Source of the DNA: Bosea sp. BIWAKO-01
Lineage (GTDB): Bacteria > Pseudomonadota > Alphaproteobacteria > Rhizobiales > Beijerinckiaceae
Length of the DNA stretch: 64,000 nt
Reading direction: 5' to 3'
NCBI RefSeq assembly: GCF_001748145.1
Contig: NZ_BCQA01000001.1
Location: 992,001 to 1,056,000, forward strand
A program made the position numbers and the translations under genes. Position 1 is the first letter of the stretch. Each line of letters starts with the position of its first letter. Shown here in pieces: positions 52,954-63,549 of the stretch. The notes below the pieces were generated by a model. The model searched no databases and was not told the DNA's origin. It worked only from the letters and a program-made list of their open reading frames with translations.

Positions 52954-54458
52954 TCCATCAGCTCCGGGTCGGCCCAGGATCGCCCTTCGCGCTCGATCAG
53001 ACCGATCGCCTGAGACGGCCCCCAGGAGCCGGCGGCATAGCGATGCGGCTGCGGATAGTACTCCTGCCAACCGGCAATGATCGGATCGATCCAGGCCCAG
53101 GCCTGCTCGACCTCGTCGCGGCGCATGAACAGGGTCTGGTCGCCGCGGATCACATCCGTCAGCAGCCGCTCATAGGCATCGGGTGAGCGCACGCCGAAGG
53201 CGGTGTCGTAGCGCAGATCGAGCTGGCGGGGGACAATCTTCAGCTTGCCGGAGCCTGGCACCTTCATCATCAGCTGCATCTGCACGCCGTCATTGGGCTG
53301 CAGGCGGATGATCAGGCGATTGGCGTCGAGCCGCCCGCAATCGCCAGCACTCCCGAAGATCGAATGCGGCACCGGCTTGAAGGTAACGGCGATCTCGGAA
53401 TAGCGCTGCGCCATGCGCTTGCCGGTGCGCAGATAGATCGGGACGCCGGCCCAGCGCCAGGTCTCGAGTTCGCAGCGGATCGCGACGAAGGTTTCGGTGT
53501 TGCTGGCGTGGCCGAGCTCCTCGGCATAGCCATGGACGCGCGCGCCGCCGCTGACGCCCTGACCATATTGTCCGCGCACGGTCGCCCGCAGCACATCGGG
53601 GCCGACGATCGGCTTGAGAGCCTTCAGCACCCTGACCTTCTCGTCGCGGACGGCATCGGCTTCGAGCAGATTCGGCGGCTCGATCGCGAACAGGCAGAGC
53701 AGTTGCAGCACGTGGTTCTGCACCATGTCACGCAAGTGCCCGGCCTTGTCGTAATAGCCGGCACGTGACTCGAGGCCGACCGTCTCGGCAACCGTGATCT
53801 GGACATTGTCGATGTCGCGGCTCGACCAGGAGCGCTCGAACAGGGTGTTGGCAAAGCGCAGCACCAGAAGGTTCTGGACCGTCTCCTTGCCGAGATAATG
53901 ATCGATCCGGTACGTGCGGCTTTCCGGAAGGATCCTTGCCACTGCGTCGTTGATCTCGCGGGCGGAGGCGAGATCCCGTCCCAAGGGCTTTTCGAGAATG
54001 ACGCGCGAGGTCGGCGTCAGGATGCCGGCGCTGGCGAGGTTCTCGCAGATGGGGATGAAAAGATCGGGCGGCGTCGAGAGATAGAAGGAGCGCACGCGCT
54101 CCGAATCGCCGAGTTCCTGCCGCAGGCCGGCATAGGTCTCAGGCTTCAGGGCATCGACCTGCACCACGGAGAGCCTGCGCAGGAACGTCTCGATCCGGGC
54201 GGCGGAAAGCCCCTCCTCGGTGAGCTTCCGGCTGATCTCGCCGGGCAGTCCGGCGACATCCTCGCTCTTGCGCACCATCGCCAGGATGCGACTTTCCTCC
54301 GGCAGCACGCCCTCCTGATTGCGTTGGGCCAGGGCCGGAAAGAGCTTGCGCAGGGCCAGATCGCCGCTGGCACCGAAGATCACGAGATCGAAGGGCGGGA
54401 CCGGCGTGCGCTCCGGCGCAGCTTCGAGCTTCACGACATGATCGGCGACGGCATCCAT
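52950..54458 (-). CDS. zwf: Glucose-6-phosphate 1-dehydrogenase
   Basis: A 502-residue enzyme that oxidises glucose 6-phosphate with NAD(P). The N-terminal dinucleotide fingerprint FGASGDLALRKLFPAL, EKPLGRDLASAR and the catalytic-His segment YRIDHYLGKETVQNLLVLR are present. The ATG at 54458 (MDAVADHVVKLEAAPER) is preferred over a GTG at 54470. It heads the operon zwf-pgl-eda. Cofactor preference cannot be judged safely from sequence. Confidence 0.97.
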   Translation of the reverse strand: MDAVADHVVKLEAAPERTPVPPFDLVIFGASGDLALRKLFPALAQRNQEGVLPEESRILAMVRKSEDVAGLPGEISRKLTEEGLSAARIETFLRRLSVVQVDALKPETYAGLRQELGDSERVRSFYLSTPPDLFIPICENLASAGILTPTSRVILEKPLGRDLASAREINDAVARILPESRTYRIDHYLGKETVQNLLVLRFANTLFERSWSSRDIDNVQITVAETVGLESRAGYYDKAGHLRDMVQNHVLQLLCLFAIEPPNLLEADAVRDEKVRVLKALKPIVGPDVLRATVRGQYGQGVSGGARVHGYAEELGHASNTETFVAIRCELETWRWAGVPIYLRTGKRMAQRYSEIAVTFKPVPHSIFGSAGDCGRLDANRLIIRLQPNDGVQMQLMMKVPGSGKLKIVPRQLDLRYDTAFGVRSPDAYERLLTDVIRGDQTLFMRRDEVEQAWAWIDPIIAGWQEYYPQPHRYAAGSWGPSQAIGLIEREGRSWADPELME

Positions 54459-54572
54459 GGGCGTACACACTCCGCAGCAGCGAATACGGCCAAGCTAGCC
54501 GATCGCTGCGACGAGAGTTAGACGGTTTTGGCGCGCCGCCCAAGCAGGCAGGACGCGCAACCGACCTGCCGC

Positions 54573-55331
54573 TCAGGCGGTCTGGCGGCGGAAGCCTTCG
54601 CTCGCGACCAGCAATTGCTGGGCATAAGCCGTCTGCGGCGAACGCGCGGCCAGCGTTTCGGCCGTCATCTCCTCAACACCACGGCCGAATTGCATGACCA
54701 GCAGCCGCTCGCACATATGGGCGACCACCGCGAGATCGTGGCTGACCAGGATGTAGGTCAGATTGCGCTCCTTGCGCAGCGCCTGGAGCAGGTTCAGCAC
54801 TTCGGCCTGAATCGAGACGTCGAGCGCCGACGTCGGCTCGTCGAGCAGCAGGATCTTCGGTTCCAGCACCAGCGCCCGCGCGATCGCCACGCGCTGGCGC
54901 TGGCCACCGGAGAGCTGATGCGGGAAGCGGAAGCGGAACGAATTCGGCAGCCCGACATCCTTCATGGCGCGTTCGATGCGCGCCTCGGCGTCGCCGATGC
55001 CGTGAATGGCCAGCGGCTCGGCCAGCGTATCGTCGACCGTCTTCTTCGGATGAAGGCTGCCATAAGGGTCCTGGAAGACCATCTGCACGGCGCGATAGAA
55101 GGCCTTGTCGCGAACCTTGGGCTGCTTGCTGCCCAGGATCGTGACGTCGCCGCTCCATTCGCGGTTCAGGCCGGCGAGAACGCGCAGCACGGTCGACTTG
55201 CCCGAGCCGGATTCACCGACAATGCCGTAGCTCTCGCCTGATGCAACCGAGAAGGAGAGGTCCTTCACGACATGGGAGTCGCCGAAGGAAACGTTCAGCT
55301 TCTCGACAATGATGGCGGGGTTCGTGTTCAT
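54573..55331 (-). CDS. Peptide ABC transporter ATPase, second system (short DppF type)
   Basis: A 252-residue ATPase. Walker A (GESGSGKSTVLRVLAGL), Q-loop MVFQDPYGSLHPKK, signature LSGGQRQRVAIARAL and Walker B (ILLLDEPTSALD) are complete. It lacks the Cys-rich C-terminal extension and is about 80 residues shorter than the DppF type at 34228. The ATG overlaps the stop codon of the partner ATPase (ATGA), so the two are coupled. It closes the second peptide transporter operon. Confidence 0.94.
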   Translation of the reverse strand: MNTNPAIIVEKLNVSFGDSHVVKDLSFSVASGESYGIVGESGSGKSTVLRVLAGLNREWSGDVTILGSKQPKVRDKAFYRAVQMVFQDPYGSLHPKKTVDDTLAEPLAIHGIGDAEARIERAMKDVGLPNSFRFRFPHQLSGGQRQRVAIARALVLEPKILLLDEPTSALDVSIQAEVLNLLQALRKERNLTYILVSHDLAVVAHMCERLLVMQFGRGVEEMTAETLAARSPQTAYAQQLLVASEGFRRQTA

Positions 55332-56203
55332 GCCAGCCATGCCGGGTCACGTTTCAGGGTGGCGAGCTTGGCCTTGGGATGGTCGAGATCCGGCAGGCAG
55401 TCGAGCAGGCCCAGCGTATAGGGATGGCGATGGGCGCGTGCGCTCTCGTCGGCGAGTTCGGCGGCCGGCAGCGTCTCCATCGCCTTGCCGCCATACATGA
55501 CGATGACGCGGTCGCAGAAGGACTGCACGAGATGCAGGTCATGGCTGATGAAGATCAGTCCCATGCCGCGGCTGGTGACGAGGTCATCAAGGATCTTCAG
55601 CACCTGCAATTGCACGGTGACGTCGAGGGCCGACGTTGGCTCGTCGGCGATCAGGATGTCGGGCTCGGCGATCAGCATCATTGCGATCATCACGCGCTGC
55701 CCCATGCCGCCCGAGACTTCGTGCGGGTAGAGATCATAGACGCGTCCCGGCTCGCGGATCTGCACCGCTTCCAGCATGGTGAGGCTGCGCTCCTTGGCCT
55801 CGCGCGAACTCGCCTTGTGATGGACGCGATAGGCTTCCGCGATCTGCTCGCCCACCGTCTTCACCGGATTGAGCGAGAATTTCGGATCCTGCATCACCAT
55901 CGAGATATGGCGGCCGCGCAGCTTGCGGCGCGTGCCCTTGTCCATCGTCAGCAGGTTCTGCCCGCGATAGACGAGCTTGTCGGCCTGAACCTCGCCGGGA
56001 TGGGGGATGAGGTCGAGAATGGCGCGGCCGGTCATCGACTTGCCGGAGCCGGACTCGCCGACGATGCCGAGCCGTTCGCGACCGAGCGTGAAGGACAGCC
56101 CGCGCACGGCGCGGACAATGCCGGTCGCGGTGTGGAAATTGACCCGCAGATTGTCGAGTTCGAGCAGCGGCTGTTCAATCGGGCTATCTGGTGCGCGCAT
56201 CAT
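55328..56203 (-). CDS. Peptide ABC transporter ATPase, second system (DppD-like, shortened C-terminus)
   Basis: A 291-residue ATPase. Walker A (GESGSGKSMTGRAILDL), Q-loop MVMQDPKFSLNPVK, a signature of SGGMGQRVMIAMML with Gly in place of Arg, and Walker B (ILIADEPTSALD) are present. Starts at 56203 and 56200 are both possible after GAGGTGAG; the first is used. It follows the DppC-like permease after one base, and overlaps the next ATPase. The end, LATLKRDPAWLA, lacks the Cys-rich tail. Confidence 0.93.
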   Translation of the reverse strand: MMRAPDSPIEQPLLELDNLRVNFHTATGIVRAVRGLSFTLGRERLGIVGESGSGKSMTGRAILDLIPHPGEVQADKLVYRGQNLLTMDKGTRRKLRGRHISMVMQDPKFSLNPVKTVGEQIAEAYRVHHKASSREAKERSLTMLEAVQIREPGRVYDLYPHEVSGGMGQRVMIAMMLIAEPDILIADEPTSALDVTVQLQVLKILDDLVTSRGMGLIFISHDLHLVQSFCDRVIVMYGGKAMETLPAAELADESARAHRHPYTLGLLDCLPDLDHPKAKLATLKRDPAWLA

Positions 56204-56204
56204 C

Positions 56205-57110
56205 TCACCTCGCATCCATGACGTCGCGCAGGCCGTCGCCCAGCAGGTTGAAGCCGAGCGCGACAACGCAGATGGCAAGACCGGGGAAGGTCGCGACCCA
56301 CCACTGGTCGAAAATCTGCTCGCGGCCGGCCGAGATCATCGCGCCCCATTCCGGGATCGGCGGCTGCGCGCCGAGGCCCAGGAAGCCGAGCCCGGCAGCC
56401 GTCAGGATGATGCCGGCCATGTCGAGCGTGGACCGCACGATCAGGGACGGCAGGCACATCGGCACGACATGCCTGAGTACGATCCGCCATTGCGAAGCCC
56501 CCTGCAGCCGGACCGCGGAGATGTAGTCCTGGTTGCGGATGATCAGGGTCTCGGCGCGGGCGACGCGCGCATAGGGCGGCCAGGCCGTGAACGCGATGGC
56601 GATGACCGCATTTTCAAGTCCGGGTCCGAGGGCCGCGACGAAAGCGAGCGCGAGCACCAGGCGCGGGAAAGCCAGGAAGACGTCGGTGATGCGCATCAGG
56701 ACACGATCGACCCAGCCGCCGAGATAGCCCGCGGCAGCGCCGATCAGGAGGCCGATCGGCCCCACGGTGATGACGACGAGCAGCACGATGACGAGCGTGA
56801 CGCGCGAGCCGTAGACGACCCGGCTGAAGATATCCCGACCGAGCGAATCCGTGCCGAACCAGTTCGTTGCCGATGGCGGCAGCAGGCGCTTATCGAGAGC
56901 CTGCGCCAGCGGATCATAGGGCGCGAGCAGTGGCGCGAAGGCGGCTGCGAGCAGCAGCAGCACGACGATGGTCAGCCCGATGACGGCTGCGGGGTTGCGC
57001 CGGAACGCGAGCCATTGCCGATAATACTGGCCGAGCCGTGCCTGACGGCGCGATGCGGGGGAATCGGTGATGAGCCAGGCAGTCCAGCCGGACGAAGTCT
57101 GTTCGGTCAT
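56205..57110 (-). CDS. Peptide ABC transporter permease, second system (DppC type)
   Basis: A 301-residue permease: a cytoplasmic tail, about six helices, the NWFGTDSLGRDIFSRVVYGS loop of DppC and the coupling segment AETLIIRNQDYISAVRLQGA. GAGG eight bases upstream points to the ATG at 57110 (MTEQTSSGWTAW) rather than the nearer ATG at 57116. It follows the DppB-type permease with ten bases between. Confidence 0.93.
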   Translation of the reverse strand: MTEQTSSGWTAWLITDSPASRRQARLGQYYRQWLAFRRNPAAVIGLTIVVLLLLAAAFAPLLAPYDPLAQALDKRLLPPSATNWFGTDSLGRDIFSRVVYGSRVTLVIVLLVVITVGPIGLLIGAAAGYLGGWVDRVLMRITDVFLAFPRLVLALAFVAALGPGLENAVIAIAFTAWPPYARVARAETLIIRNQDYISAVRLQGASQWRIVLRHVVPMCLPSLIVRSTLDMAGIILTAAGLGFLGLGAQPPIPEWGAMISAGREQIFDQWWVATFPGLAICVVALGFNLLGDGLRDVMDAR

Positions 57111-57120
57111 GGCCATATCC

Positions 57121-58167
57121 TCAGCGCGCCCGCGGATCGGCCAGCCGGCCAATGATGTCGGAGAACAGATTGACCCCGATGAAGACCGCGCCGACCACCA
57201 GAGTGCCGCCGAGCACGGCGTTCATATCGGCATTGAGCAGGGAATTGGTGATGTAGCGGCCGAGGCCAGGCCAGGCGAAGATGGTCTCGGTCAGCACCGA
57301 ACCTTCGAGCAGATGCATGTAGGAGAGTGCGATCACCGTCACGAGCGGCACGACGGCATTGCGCAGAGCATGGCCCCAGATGACCTGCCACTCCGACACG
57401 CCCTTGACCCGGGCGGCGATGACGTATTGCTGCTGCAGCTCGTTGATCATGAAGCTGCGCGTCATGCGGCTGATATAGGCGACACTGAGCAGGCCCAGGA
57501 CGGAGGCCGGCAGGATCAGATGGGAGAAGGCGTCCCAGAACGCATCCCACTCACCTTGCATGGCGGCATCAAGCATGATCACACCGGTGATCGGCGTCAC
57601 GAAATCCTGATACGCCACCGAAATACGCCCGGGTCCGGCGACCCATCCGAGCTTGGCGTAGAACAGCAGAAGACCCATGAGGCCAAGCCAGAAGACCGGG
57701 ATCGAATAGCCGATCAACCCGATGACGCGGGCGATCTGGTCGGGCCAGCGCCCCTGGTGTACGGCGGCGACGATGCCAAGCGGCACGCCCAGCATGATGC
57801 CGATCAGCGTGCCCAGCGTCGCCAGTTCAAGGGTCGCCGGGAAGACGGTCTTGATGTCGTCGACCACGGTATTCGAGGTCAATACGGAGCGTCCGAGATC
57901 GCCGGTGAAGACCTTGCCGATATAAATCGCGAATTGCTGCCAGAGCGGCTTGTCGAGGCCGAGGTCGAGCCGCGCCTTGTCGTAGACATCGGCTGGAGCC
58001 CGGTCACCGACCACGGCGAGCACCGGGTCGATCGGCATCACGCGCGCGATCAGGAAGGTGACGAGCAGGAGCCCGAACATCGTGATGGCGACCGTACTGA
58101 GCTCTCGCCCGGCAATCTTGCCCCAGCGGCCCGATTTGCCCGCCCATGTATCGCGCGATGACGCCAT
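57121..58167 (-). CDS. Peptide ABC transporter permease, second system (DppB type)
   Basis: A 348-residue permease with helices beginning about residue 27 (TVAITMFGLLLVTFLIARVM), a loop GLDKPLWQQFAIYIGKVFTG and the coupling segment QQQYVIAARVKGVSEWQVIW, as in DppB-type permeases. It lies 156 bases downstream of the binding-protein gene, the spacer carrying a terminator-like hairpin. The ATG at 58167 is preferred over an upstream one at 58179. Confidence 0.93.
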   Translation of the reverse strand: MASSRDTWAGKSGRWGKIAGRELSTVAITMFGLLLVTFLIARVMPIDPVLAVVGDRAPADVYDKARLDLGLDKPLWQQFAIYIGKVFTGDLGRSVLTSNTVVDDIKTVFPATLELATLGTLIGIMLGVPLGIVAAVHQGRWPDQIARVIGLIGYSIPVFWLGLMGLLLFYAKLGWVAGPGRISVAYQDFVTPITGVIMLDAAMQGEWDAFWDAFSHLILPASVLGLLSVAYISRMTRSFMINELQQQYVIAARVKGVSEWQVIWGHALRNAVVPLVTVIALSYMHLLEGSVLTETIFAWPGLGRYITNSLLNADMNAVLGGTLVVGAVFIGVNLFSDIIGRLADPRAR

Positions 58168-58272
58168 GCAACCAACCACTGTGCAAAAGCCCGAAGAAGG
58201 GCGCTTCCGGAAGCCATCGCGCGCGGGAATGCAATCCCTCGCACGTGGTATTCAACAGAAAAGAATAGAAAT

Positions 58273-58306
58273 AAGCCCGCCACGGCCTTTTAGCCGCGGC
58301 GGGTTT
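58273..58306 (-). terminator. Terminator/attenuator after the second peptide-binding protein gene
   Basis: Arms CCCGCCACGGC (58276-58286) and GCCGCGGCGGG (58293-58303) pair with one mismatch, and the pairing extends with AA/TT at the base. On the minus strand the stem is followed by TTATTTC. It lies 17 bases after the binding-protein stop codon; together with the same arrangement in the first system it suggests attenuation between binding protein and permease genes. Confidence 0.75.
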
Positions 58307-58322
58307 TGTCAGAAGATGCGTC

Positions 58323-59912
58323 TCAGTTCTTCGAGATCGGCCAGTAGAAGTTGGTGTCGGAGCTCGGTCCGATCACCCAACCCTTGACGTTCTTGCGCTC
58401 GGCCGTGACCTCGACCTGCTGGTACATGATCACGAAAGGCGAAACCTTCTGGTGCTCGCGCTGCAGGCCTTCATAGGTCGTCTTGCGCTTGGCAGCATCG
58501 GTCTCGAGCACGGCGGCCTGGGCGACCTTCGTCATGTCCGGGATATCCCAGGCATTGCGCCAGGCCAGCGTCTTCGACTTCGCATCTTCGCCGTTGTTCT
58601 CGTTGATGGCGAAGGTTTCGGCATTGGTGTGCGGATCGAGATAATCCGGGCCCCACTGGCCGATATAGATGTCGTGGGTGCGGGCGCGATATTTAGTCAG
58701 CGTCTGCTTGCCGTCGCCCGGGATCAGCTCGAGCTTGATGCCGGCCTGGCCCCAGCTCGACTGGATCGCCTGCGCGATATCGGTGATCGGAGCGACCGAG
58801 CGAACGTCCATGGTGACGGTGAAGCCGTTCGGCAGGCCGGCCTTGGCGAGCAGTTCCTTGGCCTTGGCGGGATCGAACTTGTAGGGCTTCTCGTCAATGG
58901 CCCCCAGGAAGCCCTTCGGCAGGAAGGATTCGTGGTGCTTGTAGGTGCCTTCGACGATGTTGCGCTCGATCGACTGGTAATCGACCAGCCATTTCAGCGC
59001 TTCGCGGACCTCAGGCTTGTTCAAGTTCGCGTTCTTCTGGTTCAGGCCGAGATAGAGAATATAGCCCTTGTCACCCTGTACGATCTGGATGTCGGACTTC
59101 TCCTTCACAGCGGCGAGCTGGTCCTTGGAGAGGTTACGGGCCATGTCGATGTCGCCCTTCTCCAGCAGCAGGCGCTGCGAGGCCGGCTCGGCGACATGGC
59201 GTACAATCACGCGCTTGTTCTTCGGCGCGCCCTTGTACCACGTCTCGTTGGCATCGAGCGCATATTGCTCGTTGGGACGATAGGCGCGGACCTTGTACGC
59301 GCCGGAACCGGCCGAGTTCAGCTTGAGCCAGGCATTGCCGAAATCGCCGTCCTTCTCGTTCGCCTTGACCAGCTTGGAATCGACGATCGACGCAACGCCG
59401 GAGGTCAGGCAGTTCAGGAAGAAGGTCGGAGCGAAGGGCTTGGAAACGGTGACGACGACGGTGTTGTCATCGGTGGCCTTCACCTTCTCGAGGACGTTCT
59501 CCTTGGTGAGGCCGAACTGGGTGAGGATGAAGCCCGGCGATTTGTTGAGCGTGACGGCGCGCTGGAAGGAATAGACCACGTCGGCCGCAGTCAGCGCGTT
59601 GCCCGAATGGAACTTCACGCCCGGACGGAGCTTGAAGGTATAGGTGAGATTGTCCTCGCTGACAGTCCATTTCTCGGCAAGCTCGCCGACGAGGTCGTTG
59701 TTCTTGGCGAGATCGACGCCGATCAGCTTGTCATAGACATTGGCACCGACTTCGACGCCCGAGAACTCGAAGGCTTCGGCCGGATCGAGCGTAATGATGT
59801 CGTCGATCTGCTTGGCCATGACCACCGTATCCTTCGGCGTCTGGGCCATGGCTGTCGTCGCCATCAACGCCGTAAAGGCGGAGGCAACCATCAATTTCGC
59901 AACGTGACGCAT
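58323..59912 (-). CDS. Peptide ABC transporter substrate-binding protein, second system
   Basis: A 529-residue SBP_bac_5 family protein with a signal peptide ([18 protein letters not shown], cleaved near AMA) and the family segment [20 protein letters not shown]. The mature part begins [19 protein letters not shown]. It is the same length as the first system's binding protein but clearly distinct. GGGGA lies about seven bases before the ATG. It starts the minus-strand operon and is divergent from the transglutaminase gene 251 bases away. Confidence 0.95.
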   Translation of the reverse strand: MRHVAKLMVASAFTALMATTAMAQTPKDTVVMAKQIDDIITLDPAEAFEFSGVEVGANVYDKLIGVDLAKNNDLVGELAEKWTVSEDNLTYTFKLRPGVKFHSGNALTAADVVYSFQRAVTLNKSPGFILTQFGLTKENVLEKVKATDDNTVVVTVSKPFAPTFFLNCLTSGVASIVDSKLVKANEKDGDFGNAWLKLNSAGSGAYKVRAYRPNEQYALDANETWYKGAPKNKRVIVRHVAEPASQRLLLEKGDIDMARNLSKDQLAAVKEKSDIQIVQGDKGYILYLGLNQKNANLNKPEVREALKWLVDYQSIERNIVEGTYKHHESFLPKGFLGAIDEKPYKFDPAKAKELLAKAGLPNGFTVTMDVRSVAPITDIAQAIQSSWGQAGIKLELIPGDGKQTLTKYRARTHDIYIGQWGPDYLDPHTNAETFAINENNGEDAKSKTLAWRNAWDIPDMTKVAQAAVLETDAAKRKTTYEGLQREHQKVSPFVIMYQQVEVTAERKNVKGWVIGPSSDTNFYWPISKN

Positions 59913-60163
59913 GGACTATCCCCATTGGTTCCACCGGCGGCCGTTTCGCCGCCGCTTGGGCGCTATGTGTGGCCAGATCGGGCCTGATGTCCAGCGGGTC
60001 GCAGGTTGCACAGCGCACGGCTCACAAGCCTGCACTCTTCTTGCGCAACGAATTGATAGACCGACGCATTCTTGCGCAGCGACAGCTTTGCGAGCAATCG
60101 AAGCTAGGGCTATCCTCAGGACGAGCCGTGCCGCGGGCACGCCCGACCGAGCAGGTGTTGCCC

Positions 60164-63100
60164 TTGGCCATCATCGCCGCGCTGAACCACGTCACCCATT
60201 ACCGCTACGATCGCCCTGTCGTGCTCGGCCCGCAAATCATCCGGCTGAGGCCCGCTCCGCATTGCCGCGCAGCGATCAAGAGCTACGCGCTCAAAATTTC
60301 GCCAGCGCAGCATTTCGTAAACTGGCAGCAGGATCCGAGCGGCAACTGGCTCGCCCGCTATGTCTTTCCCGAACCGGTGAGCGAATTCCGCATCGAAGTC
60401 GATCTCGTCACCGAGCTTTCGGTGATCAATCCCTTCGACTTCTTCGTCGAAACCAATGCGGAGATCTTCCCCTTCGTCTATCCCGAGGAGCTCCAGGCGG
60501 AACTCGCTCCCTATCTCGTCACGGAGCCGGCCGGGCCGCTGCTGATTGATCTGCTCACCAGGATTCCGCGCGAGCCGGTCAACACCGTGAACTTCGTCGT
60601 CGATCTCAATGCCCGGCTGCAGGGCATGATCGCCTATGGCATCCGGATGGAACCCGGTGTGCAGGAGCCCGAGCACACGCTCCAGGTCAAATCGGGTTCG
60701 TGCCGCGACACAAGCTGGCTGCTGGTCCAGATCCTGCGCCAGCTCGGGCTCGCCGCCCGCTTCGTCTCCGGCTACCTGATCCAGATGAAGGCGGATATCG
60801 ACCCGCTCGAGGGACCGCGCGGCACCGATAAGGATTTTACCGATCTCCACGCCTGGGCCGAGGTCTATATTCCCGGCGCGGGCTGGATCGGGCTTGATCC
60901 GACATCGGGGCTGCTGACCGGCGAAGGCCATCTGCCGCTCGCGGCGACACCGCATTTTCGTTCGGCCGCGCCAGTGAGCGGCGTTGCCAGCTATGCCGAG
61001 ACGACCTTCGACTTCGCGATGAGCGTCGAGCGCGTGCATGAAGTGCCGCGCATCACCCTGCCCTTCTCCGACCAGTCGTGGCAGCGCCTCGATGCGCTGG
61101 GAGAGAGGGTCGACGGCGATCTCGCAGCGCAGGATGTGCGCCTGACGATGGGCGGCGAGCCGACCTTCGTCGCGACCGATGATCAGGAGGGTGCGGAGTG
61201 GAACACCGCCGCGGTCGGCCCGACCAAGCGCCGGCGCGCTGACGAACTGATCCGCCGGCTGCGCAGCCGCTTCGCGCCGGGCGGCATGCTGCATTACGGT
61301 CAGGGCAAGTGGTATCCGGGCGAAAGCCTGCCGCGCTGGGCCTTCGCGCTCTATTGGCGCGAGGACGGCGAAGCGATCTGGCGCAATGCCGCACTGATCG
61401 CGCGCGAGCCCGGCGCCGCAACCGGCGGTGACCGTGAACTGGAAGCGGCGACCTCGACCCGCGATGCCGAGGCGCTCGCATCGGGCCTTGCTGAGAAACT
61501 GGGCGTCGGGGCCGACCATGTCCTGCCCGCCTATGAGGATACCGGCCACTGGTTGCTCAAGGAGGCGCAGCTTCCAGACAATGTCGACCCGCTCGACCCG
61601 CGCCTCGCCGACCCGGAGGAACGCGCCCGCATGGCCCGTGTCTTCCAGCTCGGCCTGGGCAATCCGCGCGGCTATGTCATCCCGGTGCAGCGCTGGCAGA
61701 GCCGGGCAGGCGACCGGCGCTGGCGCTCCGAGAAATGGACGCTGAGACGCGGCAAGCTCTTCCTGGTGCCGGGCGATTCACCGGTCGGCTATCGTCTGCC
61801 GCTCGGCTCGCTGCCAGCCGTGCCGGAGGCGGAATATCCCCATATCCACCCGCAGGATCCGATGGAGGTGCGCGGCCCCCTGCCCTTGCCCGACAGCGCG
61901 CCTGCGGCACTCGCGGCAGAGCCCACGCTCACGGTGCACCGGCACGCCCAATTCTCGATCCCAGGCGAGGCCCCCGCAAGTGCCGCGGCCCAGGATCGCG
62001 TCGAACAGGAGATCGGGCGCGAGCATGTGCGCACCGCGCTCAGTCTCGAGGTCAGGGACAATGTGCTCTGTGTGTTTCTGCCCCCCGTCGAGCGGCTGGA
62101 GGATTATCTCGACCTCATCGCCAGCGTCGAGGCCGTGGCCGAGCAGACCGGAATCGCCGTCCATATCGAGGGCTATGCTCCCCCCTCCGACCCGCGCCTC
62201 AACGTCATCAAGGTGACGCCCGACCCCGGCGTGATCGAGGTCAATATTCATCCTGCAAAGAGCTGGCGCGACGCGGTCGAGATCACGCGCGGCGTCTATG
62301 AGGAGGCTCGTCAGGCCCGGCTCTGCGCCGAGAAATTCATGGTGGACGGCCGCCATACCGGAACGGGCGGTGGCAACCATGTCGTGCTCGGCGGCGTCAC
62401 GCCCTCCGACAGCCCCTTCCTGCGCCGCCCCGATCTGCTGAAGAGCATCATCCTCTACTGGCAGCGCCACCCCTCCCTCTCCTTCCTGTTCTCCGGCCTG
62501 TTCATCGGGCCGACCAGCCAGGCGCCACGCATCGACGAAGCGCGGCACGACCAACTCTACGAGCTCGAAATCGCCCTTGCGGCGGTGCCGAAGCCCGGTG
62601 AGAAGCCGATTCCGCTCTGGCTCGTCGACCGGCTGTTCCGCAACTTGCTGGTCGATGTTTCCGGGAACACCCACCGCACCGAGATCTGCATCGACAAGCT
62701 CTATTCTCCGGACGGGCCGACCGGCCGGCTGGGCCTGATCGAGTTCCGCTCCTTCGAGATGCCGCCGGATGCGCGCATGTCACTGGCGCAACAGCTTCTG
62801 GTGCGCGCGCTGATCGCCTGGTTCTGGCGCGAGCCGCAGCAGGGCAAGCTGGTGCGCTGGGGCACGAGCCTGCATGACCGCTTCATGCTGCCGGAGATGA
62901 TCTGGCAGGATTTCCGCGAGGTGCTCGCCGATCTCACGCAGGCCGGCTATCCGTTCGACCCGGTCTGGTTCGAAGCGCAGCAGGAGTTCCGCTTCCCGTT
63001 CTACGGCAAGGTCAACCATGGCGGGGTCGAGCTCGAGCTGCGCCAGGCCCTCGAGCCTTGGCACGTCATGGGCGAGCAGGGAGCGATCGGCGGCACCGTG

Positions 63101-63541
63101 CGCTATGTCGATTCCTCGGTGGAACGGCTGCAGGTCAAGGCAAGCGGGCTCGTTCCCGGTCGCCACATCATCACCTGCAACGGACGGCGCCTGCCGATGA
63201 CCCCGGTCGCGGGCTCCAGCGAGGCGATTGCAGGCCTGCGCTTCAAGGCCTGGCAGCCGGCTTCAGGGCTGCACCCGACAATTCCCGTGCATGCGCCGCT
63301 CACCTTCGACATCGTCGACAGCTGGGTCGGCCGATCGCTCGGCGGCTGCGTCTACCATGTCGCCCATCCCGGTGGGCGCAATTATGAGACACCGCCGGTG
63401 AATTCCTACGAGGCCGAGGCACGCCGCCTCGCCCGTTTCGAATCCATCGGTCATAGTCCCGGCGCGCTGGTGATTCCGGTGGAAGAGCGCAGCCCGGAAT
63501 TTCCGATGACCCTCGATCTGCGCCGTCCAACAGGACTCTAA
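60164..63541 (+). CDS. Transglutaminase-like / DUF2126 fusion protein
   Basis: A 1125-residue protein. The N-terminal 280 residues are a bacterial transglutaminase-like domain with an N-terminal beta domain ([20 protein letters not shown]) and the papain-like triad: Cys180 ([13 protein letters not shown]), His229 (DLHAWAEVY) and Asp245 (GLDPTSG). The remaining 840 residues are DUF2126 (COG4196), with [13 protein letters not shown] near 335 and [17 protein letters not shown] about 725-745. In this family the domains work with circularly permuted ATP-grasp proteins in proposed peptide synthesis or processing. The start is taken as TTG 60164 ([18 protein letters not shown]), matching the family N-terminus; upstream ATG 59969 adds 65 unlike residues. 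The next gene begins eight bases after its stop. Confidence 0.93.
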   Translation: MAIIAALNHVTHYRYDRPVVLGPQIIRLRPAPHCRAAIKSYALKISPAQHFVNWQQDPSGNWLARYVFPEPVSEFRIEVDLVTELSVINPFDFFVETNAEIFPFVYPEELQAELAPYLVTEPAGPLLIDLLTRIPREPVNTVNFVVDLNARLQGMIAYGIRMEPGVQEPEHTLQVKSGSCRDTSWLLVQILRQLGLAARFVSGYLIQMKADIDPLEGPRGTDKDFTDLHAWAEVYIPGAGWIGLDPTSGLLTGEGHLPLAATPHFRSAAPVSGVASYAETTFDFAMSVERVHEVPRITLPFSDQSWQRLDALGERVDGDLAAQDVRLTMGGEPTFVATDDQEGAEWNTAAVGPTKRRRADELIRRLRSRFAPGGMLHYGQGKWYPGESLPRWAFALYWREDGEAIWRNAALIAREPGAATGGDRELEAATSTRDAEALASGLAEKLGVGADHVLPAYEDTGHWLLKEAQLPDNVDPLDPRLADPEERARMARVFQLGLGNPRGYVIPVQRWQSRAGDRRWRSEKWTLRRGKLFLVPGDSPVGYRLPLGSLPAVPEAEYPHIHPQDPMEVRGPLPLPDSAPAALAAEPTLTVHRHAQFSIPGEAPASAAAQDRVEQEIGREHVRTALSLEVRDNVLCVFLPPVERLEDYLDLIASVEAVAEQTGIAVHIEGYAPPSDPRLNVIKVTPDPGVIEVNIHPAKSWRDAVEITRGVYEEARQARLCAEKFMVDGRHTGTGGGNHVVLGGVTPSDSPFLRRPDLLKSIILYWQRHPSLSFLFSGLFIGPTSQAPRIDEARHDQLYELEIALAAVPKPGEKPIPLWLVDRLFRNLLVDVSGNTHRTEICIDKLYSPDGPTGRLGLIEFRSFEMPPDARMSLAQQLLVRALIAWFWREPQQGKLVRWGTSLHDRFMLPEMIWQDFREVLADLTQAGYPFDPVWFEAQQEFRFPFYGKVNHGGVELELRQALEPWHVMGEQGAIGGTVRYVDSSVERLQVKASGLVPGRHIITCNGRRLPMTPVAGSSEAIAGLRFKAWQPASGLHPTIPVHAPLTFDIVDSWVGRSLGGCVYHVAHPGGRNYETPPVNSYEAEARRLARFESIGHSPGALVIPVEERSPEFPMTLDLRRPTGL

Positions 63542-63549
63542 CCAAGGCC

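Noticed and set aside
59969..60163. Upstream ATG extension of the transglutaminase gene
   Set aside because: The added 65 residues do not resemble the family N-terminus, and family homology begins at the TTG of 60164.
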